Below are positions 7,196-14,801 of a stretch of DNA of 21,735 nt, in pieces. A program made the position numbers and the translations under genes. Within the stretch, counting starts at the first letter, position 1. The number at the start of each line of letters is the position of its first letter. The stretch spans positions 1 to 21,735 of the forward strand of contig CAZBTJ010000095.1 of the NCBI GenBank assembly GCA_964494325.1. Direction: 5' to 3'. Under the pieces are notes generated by a model. The model saw nothing but the letters and a program-made list of their open reading frames with translations. It was not told the DNA's origin and made no database searches. Source of the stretch: JAIPFM01 sp964494325. GTDB lineage: Bacteria > Planctomycetota > Phycisphaerae > Sedimentisphaerales > Anaerobacaceae.

Positions 7196-10100
7196 ATGAT
7201 TTCGATTGTTCAATCGATAGCCTCACCCACGTCGATGCTCTACTGGCTCAATCTGGCGGTTGTGGTCACATTGATGTGCGTGGCAAGTCTGGTATTGGCA
7301 AAGATACTGCAAAATCGGAGTGAGGTGTTTAGGCATGCCTTTGTCGTGGCGTCATTACTCGTTCTGCTGGTCACTCCCATTGCCGTTTGGGTGGGTAGCC
7401 ATTCTCAACTTGGCCTGCTGACTATCAAGCACACTCACCTTGCAGAAACACCTTCCCTATTATCTCCGGATACACCTGCGGAAAGCCGTTTACCGTGGGA
7501 AGAATTCGTACCGAATCCCACTTTCGTTGACCAGGATGCTGTAGAGGGAGAGATATCAAACTCATCGGCAAGCGAGTCCACATCTACCCCTCCCCTTCTT
7601 GGAGCGGATATTCCCTGGAGGCAAGTCGGGTTTAGCCTACTGCTCATGACATGGTCCTGTGGAACGCTGTGGTTTGTTTTTCAAACAATCCGCGGAGGGC
7701 TGCAAATCCGTAAATATCTTCGTTTATCCATACCGGCGACAGAGGACTTTATACTGGCAGCGGCCAAATCCGCGGCTCAAAAAGTGGGATTGGCAGAGAT
7801 TCCATTGATTTTCAAATCAGAGCTGGTTCCCGTGCCATTATCCACTGGTGTATGTTACTCCGCGGTCATTTTGCCTGAGGATTTTCTTCGTGGTGCCAAT
7901 CGAGAAGAGATGGAGGCCGTGTTGACTCATGAGTTGGCGCATATCGTGCGCCGAGATCACTGGGTCGGCTTGGTTCAACGATTGACCGTGGCGATCTTTT
8001 GGTGGAACCCCCTGGTTTATCGCGTCAGCCGCCTCTGTTCGTCCCTCGCGGAGGAAATCTGTGATGATTATGTCACAGAATCCCTGAAGAACGGCGAAGA
8101 TTTTGCGCGTATATTGGTTGCCATGGCCGAGCGTGTCGTCAAGCATCTTGACATACCGTTGGCGATTGAAATTCTGCCCTCGCGACGTCACGATCTGGAA
8201 CATCGTGTAGCCCGCCTCATGCAAAAGGAGCGAAAAATGAAAACTCGACTGAGTCTGAATCATGTTGCATTAGTTTCGTTGTTTGGATTGCTTATGATGG
8301 GAACAACCGTGTTAGCCACGGTCTGGGCGGATTCGCCAGTTGAGGGTCCAGCCGACAATTCAGGAAATGAAGCTGTCGCGGCAAATGAGCGGGATGTCGA
8401 TGTGGCCAGCCCGGATGAAAGAACAAACTCTCCTGATGAGGCTTCCACCGAGCAAGCGGCTCCAACCGAAGAGTCCGTGGAGAAAAGCGGCGAAACATCG
8501 ATCCCAGGCGAGGGCGATACATTGCCAGGAAAAATTGCAGCTCGATCCCAGGCCACACTCCGCCTGGTCCAGGAAAAAGAAGTCGGCAGCTCCAAGAGGA
8601 TCTCGCCAGATGGACTGAAAATGGTCTACCCGGCTGGAAAGAGAACGGGCTACCCACTTGTTAATTTTCAGATGCTTATTGTCAGCGATCTCTCCACCGG
8701 TGTGGAACAAAAGTACGATCAACCTGCCTTCGGAGTCTTCCCTCCCGTGTGGTCGCCAGATGGCAAGAGAATAGCGTTTTTGGATGTGAGGGGCATGTCG
8801 TCCTCCAGGGGGCAGTCTTCAAACCCCTGGTCGAATCAAACGGTAAGCATCCTCACGCTGGAGTCGGGAGATGTGGAAAAAACGGATATTCGAGGCCTTC
8901 CATGCGACTGGTCCGGGGATGGTCGTTTCTTGCTCGTAATCGATATGAAGGAAGCTTGGATGGATGAAGAGAAGTCGGACGGGATCCAACTCGTCGATCT
9001 GAAGACTGGGGAAGCGCAGACAGTTGGCCGTCCGTTCCAGTGGGACTGGTGGGTGTTGCCTCGTTTATCGCCGGACGGAAGCTATGTCGTGTATAGTGTC
9101 AGTGTCCCTGGTGATGAAGAAGAAGAGACATATCACATATATGTCCAGCCAATTGACTCGGATGAGCCCATTCGGATTACTTCTCACGGAAATGGTGGTT
9201 GGAACCCGCTCTGGACAGCGGACGGCAAATACATTCTCTTTATGAGCAAGGGAGAATTGGGACGACCCAATCTCTATTCCATGGCTTTCCAGAATGGAAA
9301 GCCAATGGGAGAACCAGAGATTGTTGTGTCGGATATGGGTGACAATGTTACGCTCGACTCGTGCTCGAATTCCGGGAGTCTCCTCTTTTCCGAAGGCGGC
9401 GGTTTTTCACATCAAGTTTTTTCCACGAACATCGATCCAGTCAGCGGAAGTGTTTTGGGAGAGTCCGTCGAGTTGACCGATCGTAAGTCCCAGGCCACTT
9501 GGCCAGTTTGGTCGCGAAACGGGCAATATATCGCCTATTACGAGAATACGGAGTCCGAGGATCTTCGTCTTTGCGTTATAAACTCCGATGGGAGTGACAA
9601 GAGGACACTAGGCAGTGTTAATGCGCCTAATCGTAGTGTAGCCAAGACATGGCACCCGGATAACGAACATGTTCTGTACCCAGGTACGGAGGCCGACCCT
9701 GAAAATCCAGAGGAAACCCTTGCCGGCGTTTATTCCGTTTCCATTCGTACGCATGAGCGCAGACTAATATATCAGGATCCCGAATTTCAGGGGGGTATGC
9801 GTCTCTCTCCCGATGGGAAATATCTGGCCCTAACCTCAGGAAGCGATCAGAAGCCTCAGTTATATATAGTCGACTACGACGGCCAAAAGCGTCGACAATT
9901 GGTGAAATCGGATGGCGCAATATCGAAACCGGTTTTCACTCCCGATGGAAAGGAAATAATCTACACGTTTTCCACGCGTGAGGATTGGCCAAACCGTGGC
10001 GAGAGTATCATGGCCATTTCTATTGATGGTGGCGAGCCCAGAGAAATCTATGCCAATGAAGATCCGAATTATGTATTCGATACGTACGCCTCGTCTTGGC

Positions 10101-10330
10101 TCCCAGACGGCAGATATGTGTTTGATATAATACGCCTCGGAGAGAGTTCCGCGCAATACGCCATTGAATTAGTAGGCAAGTCGGAGCCCGTGCGAATCTC
10201 GGACCGAATGGGTGGGGGTTACGCCGTTTCACCCGACGGAACTAAAGCCGTATTTTACCGACTCACAAAGGTGTCCAAACTTTGGCTGATGAGCGACTTT
10301 CTGCCAAATGCCGAGTTGGCAAAGAAATAG
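7196..10330 (+). CDS. M56 (BlaR1-type) sensor metallopeptidase with C-terminal PD40 propeller (system 1)
   Basis: A 1044-residue membrane sensor protease. N-terminal helices are at about 14-70 and near 150-165. The M56 zinc protease has H245-E-L-A-H249, with E286 three residues before C289-D-D as the likely third ligand. A further membrane segment at about 352-372 (VALVSLFGLLMMG) is followed by an acidic S/T/E-rich linker to about 450. From about 454 to the end lies a PD40/TolB-like beta-propeller with repeated SPDGK blades. By analogy with BlaR1, the propeller would be the outside sensor and the protease would act in the cytoplasm on the adjacent repressor. I chose the ATG at 7196 because AGGAG lies 8 bases upstream; an ATG at 7175 overlaps the repressor stop (ATGA) but has no ribosome-binding site. 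The propeller half is a close paralogue of the system 3 propeller, while the protease halves differ strongly. No penicillin-binding domain is present. Confidence 0.9.
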   Translation: MISIVQSIASPTSMLYWLNLAVVVTLMCVASLVLAKILQNRSEVFRHAFVVASLLVLLVTPIAVWVGSHSQLGLLTIKHTHLAETPSLLSPDTPAESRLPWEEFVPNPTFVDQDAVEGEISNSSASESTSTPPLLGADIPWRQVGFSLLLMTWSCGTLWFVFQTIRGGLQIRKYLRLSIPATEDFILAAAKSAAQKVGLAEIPLIFKSELVPVPLSTGVCYSAVILPEDFLRGANREEMEAVLTHELAHIVRRDHWVGLVQRLTVAIFWWNPLVYRVSRLCSSLAEEICDDYVTESLKNGEDFARILVAMAERVVKHLDIPLAIEILPSRRHDLEHRVARLMQKERKMKTRLSLNHVALVSLFGLLMMGTTVLATVWADSPVEGPADNSGNEAVAANERDVDVASPDERTNSPDEASTEQAAPTEESVEKSGETSIPGEGDTLPGKIAARSQATLRLVQEKEVGSSKRISPDGLKMVYPAGKRTGYPLVNFQMLIVSDLSTGVEQKYDQPAFGVFPPVWSPDGKRIAFLDVRGMSSSRGQSSNPWSNQTVSILTLESGDVEKTDIRGLPCDWSGDGRFLLVIDMKEAWMDEEKSDGIQLVDLKTGEAQTVGRPFQWDWWVLPRLSPDGSYVVYSVSVPGDEEEETYHIYVQPIDSDEPIRITSHGNGGWNPLWTADGKYILFMSKGELGRPNLYSMAFQNGKPMGEPEIVVSDMGDNVTLDSCSNSGSLLFSEGGGFSHQVFSTNIDPVSGSVLGESVELTDRKSQATWPVWSRNGQYIAYYENTESEDLRLCVINSDGSDKRTLGSVNAPNRSVAKTWHPDNEHVLYPGTEADPENPEETLAGVYSVSIRTHERRLIYQDPEFQGGMRLSPDGKYLALTSGSDQKPQLYIVDYDGQKRRQLVKSDGAISKPVFTPDGKEIIYTFSTREDWPNRGESIMAISIDGGEPREIYANEDPNYVFDTYASSWLPDGRYVFDIIRLGESSAQYAIELVGKSEPVRISDRMGGGYAVSPDGTKAVFYRLTKVSKLWLMSDFLPNAELAKK
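8558..10330 (+). repeat. Duplicated propeller module, copy 1
   Basis: Clear nucleotide-level similarity to 16014-17762 begins at the LRL codons here and ends at the stop codon. Blocks of identity include TCGCCAGATGGACTGAA near the start and TGAGCGACTTTCTGCC near the end. Sequences upstream (protease halves) and downstream of the stop are not alignable by eye. Confidence 0.85.
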
Positions 10331-10426
10331 ACTGTGCTTTTCAAACGCATATGATACTAATCACGGCATGATCTTTAGCTTTCCTGTGTTCAGGTATTCA
10401 ACATGCATTCGACCTGCTCCGGACTG

Positions 10427-13189
10427 CTATTCCTTTGCCCCGTGTTTCAGCAGCATTTCGACGATCTCGGTATTGGCATATTGTCGCGCCACTGCCAGAG
10501 CTGTCCTTCCCTTTTTGTCTTTGATGTTGATCTTTGCCCCGGCAGTCAAGAGCGTCTTGGCAATTTTCCTGTGGTCGTTGCCGGCAGCATAGTGCAAAGG
10601 CGTCTGTCCCGTATCTACGAGTTGCTCATTGATGTCCGCGCCTTCAGCGATAAGCAGGTTCACGGTTTCATTATGTTCGTCGTCGTCGGTAACGATCGCA
10701 TGACGCAAGGGTGTCAAGCCTCTACTGCATTTGACATCCATCTTCGCCCCTGCAGTCAAGAGCATCTTGGCAGTTTTTGGGTGGCCGCGATTGGCAGCAG
10801 TGTGTAGAGGAGTCGATAGCCATCCTCCATAGGAAAACTGCATATTGACATTTGCGCCTGCGGCGATAAACAGCTTCACGAATTCATGTCGGTCGAAAAA
10901 AGCTGCACAAGACAAGGCGCCTGCATTTATGTCCGCCCCTCGAGACATGAGTAGCTCTATTACTTGCTTGTCTCCCCCTCCCCACATAGCGTCGGCTAAG
11001 GGCGTACGTTCATTGCCACCTTTCACATTGACGTTGGCACCGTGGTCAAGCAGGACTTCAATGACATCCGTCCGAGCATGGAATGCGGCCTGCTGCAGAG
11101 GTGTCATGGCAGCCCTATAGGTCTTCGTCATGTTGCCCTCGACACCATGGACGTTGGCGCCGTGGCGTATAAGCAGCGCTGCTATATCGCCATGCCCCCC
11201 CCAGGCAGCGTAATGCAGGGGCGTCTTGTGCTCGAAGGCTTCAGCATTGAGATCAGCACCCTTGGCAATGAGAAATGTGACTATCTGCTTGTGCCCCCCA
11301 AGAGAGGCAGTGTGTAACGGTGCGAGTTTTAATGCATTCCTACCGTTGACGTCCACGCCCTGCGCGACAAACTCTCTTACGCTCTCGATATCACCTGCAT
11401 AGGCCGCCAAATGGATCGACGAAGGCGTCGTGCCCTTTTTCAGAAGCAGTTTTGCCACCTCAAGCAGCCCTAGGTCAAGCTTATCGTTAATGGAATCCAT
11501 CTTTAGCGCTTCATCCATTGGTTTCCTGCCATCCGTGGTTTGCGCGTTGATATCTGCGCCATTGGCAATGAGTCGCTGCACGATTTCGATAGAGCCGCTT
11601 CCAGCCGCCTGATGGAGAGGCGTCCAGCCCTCTTGGTCTTTTACATCGACCTTGGATCCGTGGCGAATGAGCAGATTGACTTTGTCCAGGCCCCGATCTC
11701 CCCACTCGGGGGCCGCATGCAGAGGAATTCTACCTGACTCGTTTTTGGCATTTACATCCGCCCCTTTGTTGATGAGCCATTCCGCTATCTCAAACTTGCT
11801 CGGGGCTGCCATGTGCAAAGGCGTATTCCCATTCGTGGCCTTGACATTGACGTTGGCGCCTGCGCCAAGGAGGCATTCAAGGAGCCGAATGCCGCTCCTC
11901 CTGAAACGTACTGCAGAGTACAACGGCGTCTCCCCCTTCTCGTTCCTGATATTGACGTCCATACCGGTGGCAAGAAGCGCTTTCACCGCCGCAATCTGGT
12001 TGTACTGGGCTGCAAGGTGCAATGCAGTAGTGCCTATTGGAGCCCAGGGGGGGAGATTTTTTGTGACACCGGTTTCCGGTTTGAGGCCCTTGGCCATGAG
12101 CATGACAACGATTTCCCATTGCCCCGCCTCGGCCGCAGTGTGTAATACGTTCCATCCGTCATTATCCAGCAGGGAGATGTCTGTGCCTTGTTCAAGCAGG
12201 ATTTCCACCATGTCTTTATAGCCCCCCCACGACGCTGCTAGGTATAGAGGAGTCCTTCCCTTATTATCCTGAGCGTTGATATCGGCATCGTTTTCGAGCA
12301 AGATGTCAACGATGGCTTTATGGCCGTTCCCCGCTGCTCTGTGGAGGGGTGTTCCCCCCTTATCATCGCGAGCCATGACATCGGCACCTTGTGCAATGAG
12401 TAATTTGACTCGCTCACTATTCCCCGATGCGGCTGCTTCGTGAAGTGATTGAGGGGCCTTCTGGGCCTCCTCCTGGGCAATGACGGTTGCTTTCTCCGCC
12501 TGTTGAGCACTTGCTTCTGTTTCTGCGCGGCTCGTCAGTACCAGGGCAGTGGGCACCGTCAACAAAGCCAGAGATAGCACGGCCATCGCTGCGATAATAC
12601 TTGGGCGTGTATAGAAGTGTCTTCCTGGTCTCATCATGGTTCTTATCCTTTCTTCGATATCTCTGGCGGAACCTACAATGGCTAACGAGGGGATGGGATG
12701 AATGGACCGCCGCTCTTGGGCCAATGCTTCCACAATGGCACCGGTGTAATGTTCCGGTGTCATGCTGAGCCGAGCGACGGCCATTTCATCACAGCACTTC
12801 TCCCGCTCCACGCGGATCTTCCTATTTATCCACCAGACCAGCGGATGGAACCAGTAGACGGCCTGGGCCAGCACCTGAAGCAAATTGACACCCGCATCAA
12901 AACGGGCCACATGACTGAGTTCATGGGCCAAGACCGTCCGGCACTGGTGGGGATCTTCCAGACCGACAAAGTCATCCGGCAGGTAAACACTCCCGTAAAA
13001 TAAACCCCAGACAAAGGGTTGCCCAATATCCTTGACCAACCAGATTCTTGGCATTTCTTTTAGGTTTAAGCCTACTAAATAACGCTCGGAACGCCTGCTC
13101 CAGGTCAGGCGGAAGGGGCGTCCTGCGGCCACGTAGCCACGACGTGTACCGAATGGCTCTGCCACCCACCCACAAGAGAAACAAGCCAA
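10427..13189 (-). CDS. M56 peptidase with about 20 ankyrin repeats, C-terminal part after a frameshift (system 2)
   Basis: This frame carries the catalytic and sensor parts of the system 2 sensor protease. The first roughly 40 residues of the open frame are out-of-frame noise; genuine M56 sequence resumes at about LNLKEMPRIWLVKDIGQPF. The zinc motif HELSH is encoded at 12925-12911, then VEREKCCDE supplies the third ligand region. A membrane segment (IIAAMAVLSLALLTVP) precedes a linker and about 20 ankyrin repeats (TPLHxAAxxGH...LLxxGADVN) that fill the last 650 or so residues. If topology follows BlaR1, the ankyrin array lies outside the cytoplasmic membrane and replaces the ligand-binding sensor. 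The N-terminal part is at 12972-13583 in another frame. Joining them needs one base removed near 13065, giving an ordinary full-length M56 protein of about 1050 residues. Either the gene has recently been broken or the read has an indel. Confidence 0.8.
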   Translation of the reverse strand: MACFSCGWVAEPFGTRRGYVAAGRPFRLTWSRRSERYLVGLNLKEMPRIWLVKDIGQPFVWGLFYGSVYLPDDFVGLEDPHQCRTVLAHELSHVARFDAGVNLLQVLAQAVYWFHPLVWWINRKIRVEREKCCDEMAVARLSMTPEHYTGAIVEALAQERRSIHPIPSLAIVGSARDIEERIRTMMRPGRHFYTRPSIIAAMAVLSLALLTVPTALVLTSRAETEASAQQAEKATVIAQEEAQKAPQSLHEAAASGNSERVKLLIAQGADVMARDDKGGTPLHRAAGNGHKAIVDILLENDADINAQDNKGRTPLYLAASWGGYKDMVEILLEQGTDISLLDNDGWNVLHTAAEAGQWEIVVMLMAKGLKPETGVTKNLPPWAPIGTTALHLAAQYNQIAAVKALLATGMDVNIRNEKGETPLYSAVRFRRSGIRLLECLLGAGANVNVKATNGNTPLHMAAPSKFEIAEWLINKGADVNAKNESGRIPLHAAPEWGDRGLDKVNLLIRHGSKVDVKDQEGWTPLHQAAGSGSIEIVQRLIANGADINAQTTDGRKPMDEALKMDSINDKLDLGLLEVAKLLLKKGTTPSSIHLAAYAGDIESVREFVAQGVDVNGRNALKLAPLHTASLGGHKQIVTFLIAKGADLNAEAFEHKTPLHYAAWGGHGDIAALLIRHGANVHGVEGNMTKTYRAAMTPLQQAAFHARTDVIEVLLDHGANVNVKGGNERTPLADAMWGGGDKQVIELLMSRGADINAGALSCAAFFDRHEFVKLFIAAGANVNMQFSYGGWLSTPLHTAANRGHPKTAKMLLTAGAKMDVKCSRGLTPLRHAIVTDDDEHNETVNLLIAEGADINEQLVDTGQTPLHYAAGNDHRKIAKTLLTAGAKINIKDKKGRTALAVARQYANTEIVEMLLKHGAKE

Positions 13190-13583
13190 CCCCTGCTAAC
13201 CATATCAGAACAATGATTTCGGCGGGGTTGGCTAGGGCAGGTATCGACATGTGTGGCGTACGGACGTCCTCAACTGGCTCCTCTGGCACCCGCGCACGCG
13301 TAGCAGTGGGCACCGAATCAGTGCCCAGCGTCTCAGCCATCTCCGGCAACACGACCTGCGCCAAGCGCTCGACGGGTGCCCTGTCGGGCAGGACCGCTAC
13401 CGGTACAGAGTAGATCGGGGGCACTAGACATTTTGCCAAAACGATGAGCCACAACAGATAGCGAACATGAGCACTTCTGTGCCTAAGAGCGAATGATATC
13501 ACGCCTACCATCCCGGCCAAAAGTACGATCTGCCAGCTTTGAGCAAATAAATACCGGGTCACCGGATTCATATAGGCTTCCAT
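12972..13583 (-). CDS. M56 peptidase, N-terminal membrane part before a frameshift (system 2)
   Basis: This is the 5' part of the same gene as the ankyrin frame. It shows the usual M56/BlaR1 beginning: a membrane helix (WQIVLLAGMVGVISFAL), then SAHVRYLLWLIVLAKCLVPP, a spacer of about 60 residues, and another helix (IIVLIWLAGVGLFLLWVGG). Family-like sequence runs to about LEQAFRALFSRL and then becomes nonsense (KPKRNAKNLVGQGYWATL...). The catalytic HELSH is encoded in the neighbouring frame. AAGGAG lies 8 bases before the ATG and the repressor stop is 27 bases upstream, so the two genes form one operon. Whether this fragment is translated alone is doubtful. Confidence 0.75.
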   Translation of the reverse strand: MEAYMNPVTRYLFAQSWQIVLLAGMVGVISFALRHRSAHVRYLLWLIVLAKCLVPPIYSVPVAVLPDRAPVERLAQVVLPEMAETLGTDSVPTATRARVPEEPVEDVRTPHMSIPALANPAEIIVLIWLAGVGLFLLWVGGRAIRYTSWLRGRRTPLPPDLEQAFRALFSRLKPKRNAKNLVGQGYWATLCLGFILRECLPAG

Positions 13584-13610
13584 AGTAATGACTCCTTCAC
13601 AAGTCCCAGG

Positions 13611-13985
13611 CTATTTCTTTTTCGCTAAATCCCTGAGTTTTTCGATGTCCTCATCGCTTATCCCACTGTGCAGAGCCAGATGCTGCATGAGAGGCACAGG
13701 ATTCCCGCCGAACAGCCTCTGCACGAGGTCACCGATCGTCCTGTTGATAACCTCTTCCTTTTTCACAGCAGGCGTATAGATGAACGCCTTCCCCTGGGCT
13801 CGGTGTTTAAGGTATCCCTTCTCCTCGAGCCTACGAAGGAGCGTAGCCACAGTCACATAGGTTACCTTACGGTTTTCAGGTAGCGCATCATACACCTGTT
13901 GCACAGTGGCTTTTTTTGACTCCCAGACCAATCGCAGGACTTCCGTTTCAGCAGGACTCATTGCAGGTCTTTTTCGTCTGGTCAT
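13611..13985 (-). CDS. BlaI/MecI-family transcriptional repressor (system 2)
   Basis: A 124-residue winged-helix repressor. MSPAETEVLRLVWESKKATVQQVYDAL opens the DNA-binding domain; the recognition helix is YVTVATLLRRL (about 43-53), and the wing reads HRAQGKAFIYTP. The C-terminal half (VINRTIGDLVQRLFGGNPVPLMQHL, then ISDEDIEKLRDL) is the usual BlaI dimerisation region. AGGAGA precedes the ATG by 7 bases. The downstream gene, 27 bases away, encodes the M56-ankyrin protein. Two palindromes, TATGACATATGTCATA and TATGACGTTTGTCATA, lie upstream within the promoter and should bind this repressor. It is divergent from the system 3 repressor, about 400 bases away, each with its own operators. Confidence 0.93.
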   Translation of the reverse strand: MTRRKRPAMSPAETEVLRLVWESKKATVQQVYDALPENRKVTYVTVATLLRRLEEKGYLKHRAQGKAFIYTPAVKKEEVINRTIGDLVQRLFGGNPVPLMQHLALHSGISDEDIEKLRDLAKKK

Positions 13986-13996
13986 GATAATTCTCC

Positions 13997-14012
13997 TATG
14001 ACATATGTCATA
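13997..14012. promoter_or_regulatory. BlaI-type operator, start-proximal, system 2
   Basis: TATGACATATGTCATA is a perfect 16-base palindrome, located between the -10 box and the ribosome-binding site of the system 2 repressor. Core TGACA-TA-TGTCA has BlaI geometry with outer bases TG instead of TT. Confidence 0.75.
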
Positions 14013-14015
14013 TCA

Positions 14016-14043
14016 AATATATGACGTTTGTCATAAACATCAA
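14016..14043 (-). promoter_or_regulatory. Promoter of system 2
   Basis: On the minus strand TTGATG (14043-14038) and TATATT (14021-14016) are 16 bases apart. The start-distal operator fills the spacer and the start-proximal one follows the -10, the same arrangement as in system 3. Confidence 0.6.
14020..14035. promoter_or_regulatory. BlaI-type operator, spacer-located, system 2
   Basis: TATGACGTTTGTCATA has palindromic arms TATGAC/GTCATA around a 4-base centre. It is centred 23 bases from the other site and lies between the -35 and -10 boxes. Confidence 0.75.
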
Positions 14044-14146
14044 TAAGAAAAAGAACGATTCCCTGAGAATATTTTCAAAAGTCCTGTTTCTGCCTCAAAA
14101 TGCGGAGAAAGGTGTAAGAGAAGAGTTGCCAGTCGTCAGTAGAAGA

Positions 14147-14230
14147 AAATCTTAGCGACATTGAGATGGTCCACCCACCCACCCCAATCAGATCGGACGA
14201 TCCTGACACTTGCGAGGGGCCGTGAGCGTG
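14147..14230 (+). repeat. Dispersed intergenic repeat, copy F (3' part)
   Basis: AATCTTAGCGACATTGAGA corresponds to GATCTCAGCGATATTGAGA in copy C. ACCCACCCCAATCAGATCGG, ACGATCCTGACACTTG and GAGGGGCCGTGAGC follow as in copies C and E. It sits between the divergent promoters of systems 2 and 3. Confidence 0.7.
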
Positions 14231-14321
14231 TGGAGCAAGATCGTCTACGCCAGCCAGTGCATCCACCGCCCACCGCGTTTAGGTGAGCCCATAGGATAAT
14301 AAAACTATTTTGCTTTTTCTC

Positions 14322-14350
14322 TTGATAACATGTTACACGTGTGATATTTT
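14322..14350 (+). promoter_or_regulatory. Promoter of system 3
   Basis: TTGATA (14322-14327) and TATTTT (14345-14350) are 17 bases apart. The first operator exactly fills the spacer and the second covers the expected start site. Confidence 0.7.
14328..14345. promoter_or_regulatory. BlaI-type operator 1 of system 3
   Basis: ACATGTTACACGTGTGAT contains TTACA-CG-TGTGA, a near match to the classical bla/mec operator core TTACA-NN-TGTAA. It is repeated 26 bases downstream with 15 of 18 bases identical. Confidence 0.75.
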
Positions 14351-14353
14351 AAT

Positions 14354-14371
14354 ACATGTTACCTGTGTAAT
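14354..14371. promoter_or_regulatory. BlaI-type operator 2 of system 3
   Basis: ACATGTTACCTGTGTAAT contains TTACC-TG-TGTAA, again the classical operator geometry. It ends a few bases before the ribosome-binding site of the repressor gene. Confidence 0.75.
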
Positions 14372-14388
14372 AGTTTATGGAGACACTT

Positions 14389-14778
14389 ATGAAACGGTTA
14401 CCACAAATCTCTGATGCCGAATGGCAAGTTATGCGGATACTCTGGCAATCCGGCCCCAAAATGACCAACGAAATAGTGGACGAGTTGATCTCGCGCACTG
14501 CATGGAAGCGAGAAACCATTCGCACGCTCATCAACCGACTTGTACAAAAAAAGGCCCTTTCTTTTAAGAAGAACGGTCGGCAATACCTCTATACCCCCAG
14601 GGTGGCGGAGGCTGATTGTGTCCGAGCCAAGACCAAGACGTTCCTGGATCACTTCCACGGTGGCTCTGTTGAACCGATGCTGGCTGCCATGGTGGAGCAC
14701 GAACAGTTGACACCGGCACAGATCAAACGACTCAAACAGATCCTCGATGGCAAAGGCTCGTCCAAGAAAAAGTCATGA
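14389..14778 (+). CDS. BlaI/MecI-family transcriptional repressor (system 3)
   Basis: A 129-residue repressor. ISDAEWQVMRILWQSGPKMTNEIVDEL begins the winged helix; the recognition helix RETIRTLINRL (about 41-51) is close to the PKTIRTLITRL-type helix of staphylococcal MecI. The wing reads KKNGRQYLYTP, and the C-terminal part (FLDHFHGGSVEPMLAAM, QIKRLKQIL) is the BlaI dimerisation region. I prefer the ATG at 14389 over the one at 14377, because GGAG lies 6 bases before it and the earlier start would use that site as codons. Its operators are the classical TTACA type, matching the classical-looking helix. The next gene overlaps or nearly overlaps and encodes its presumed sensor protease. Confidence 0.92.
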   Translation: MKRLPQISDAEWQVMRILWQSGPKMTNEIVDELISRTAWKRETIRTLINRLVQKKALSFKKNGRQYLYTPRVAEADCVRAKTKTFLDHFHGGSVEPMLAAMVEHEQLTPAQIKRLKQILDGKGSSKKKS

Positions 14779-14801
14779 ATCCCCTCTTATGGGAGAATCA
14801 A

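Noticed and set aside
8260..8722. Several overlapping minus-strand open frames inside the system 1 sensor gene
   Set aside because: They lie opposite the acidic linker and propeller codons, have no start signals, and show no protein family features.
11652..12221. Long open frame on the plus strand (189 codons), antisense to the ankyrin region
   Set aside because: It is a by-product of the repetitive GC-rich ankyrin codons on the other strand, has no ribosome-binding site and no family-like sequence.
13055..13090. Programmed ribosomal frameshift in the M56-ankyrin gene
   Set aside because: The needed shift is +1, and there is no typical slippery heptamer or stop-codon-dependent +1 site; an indel is simpler.
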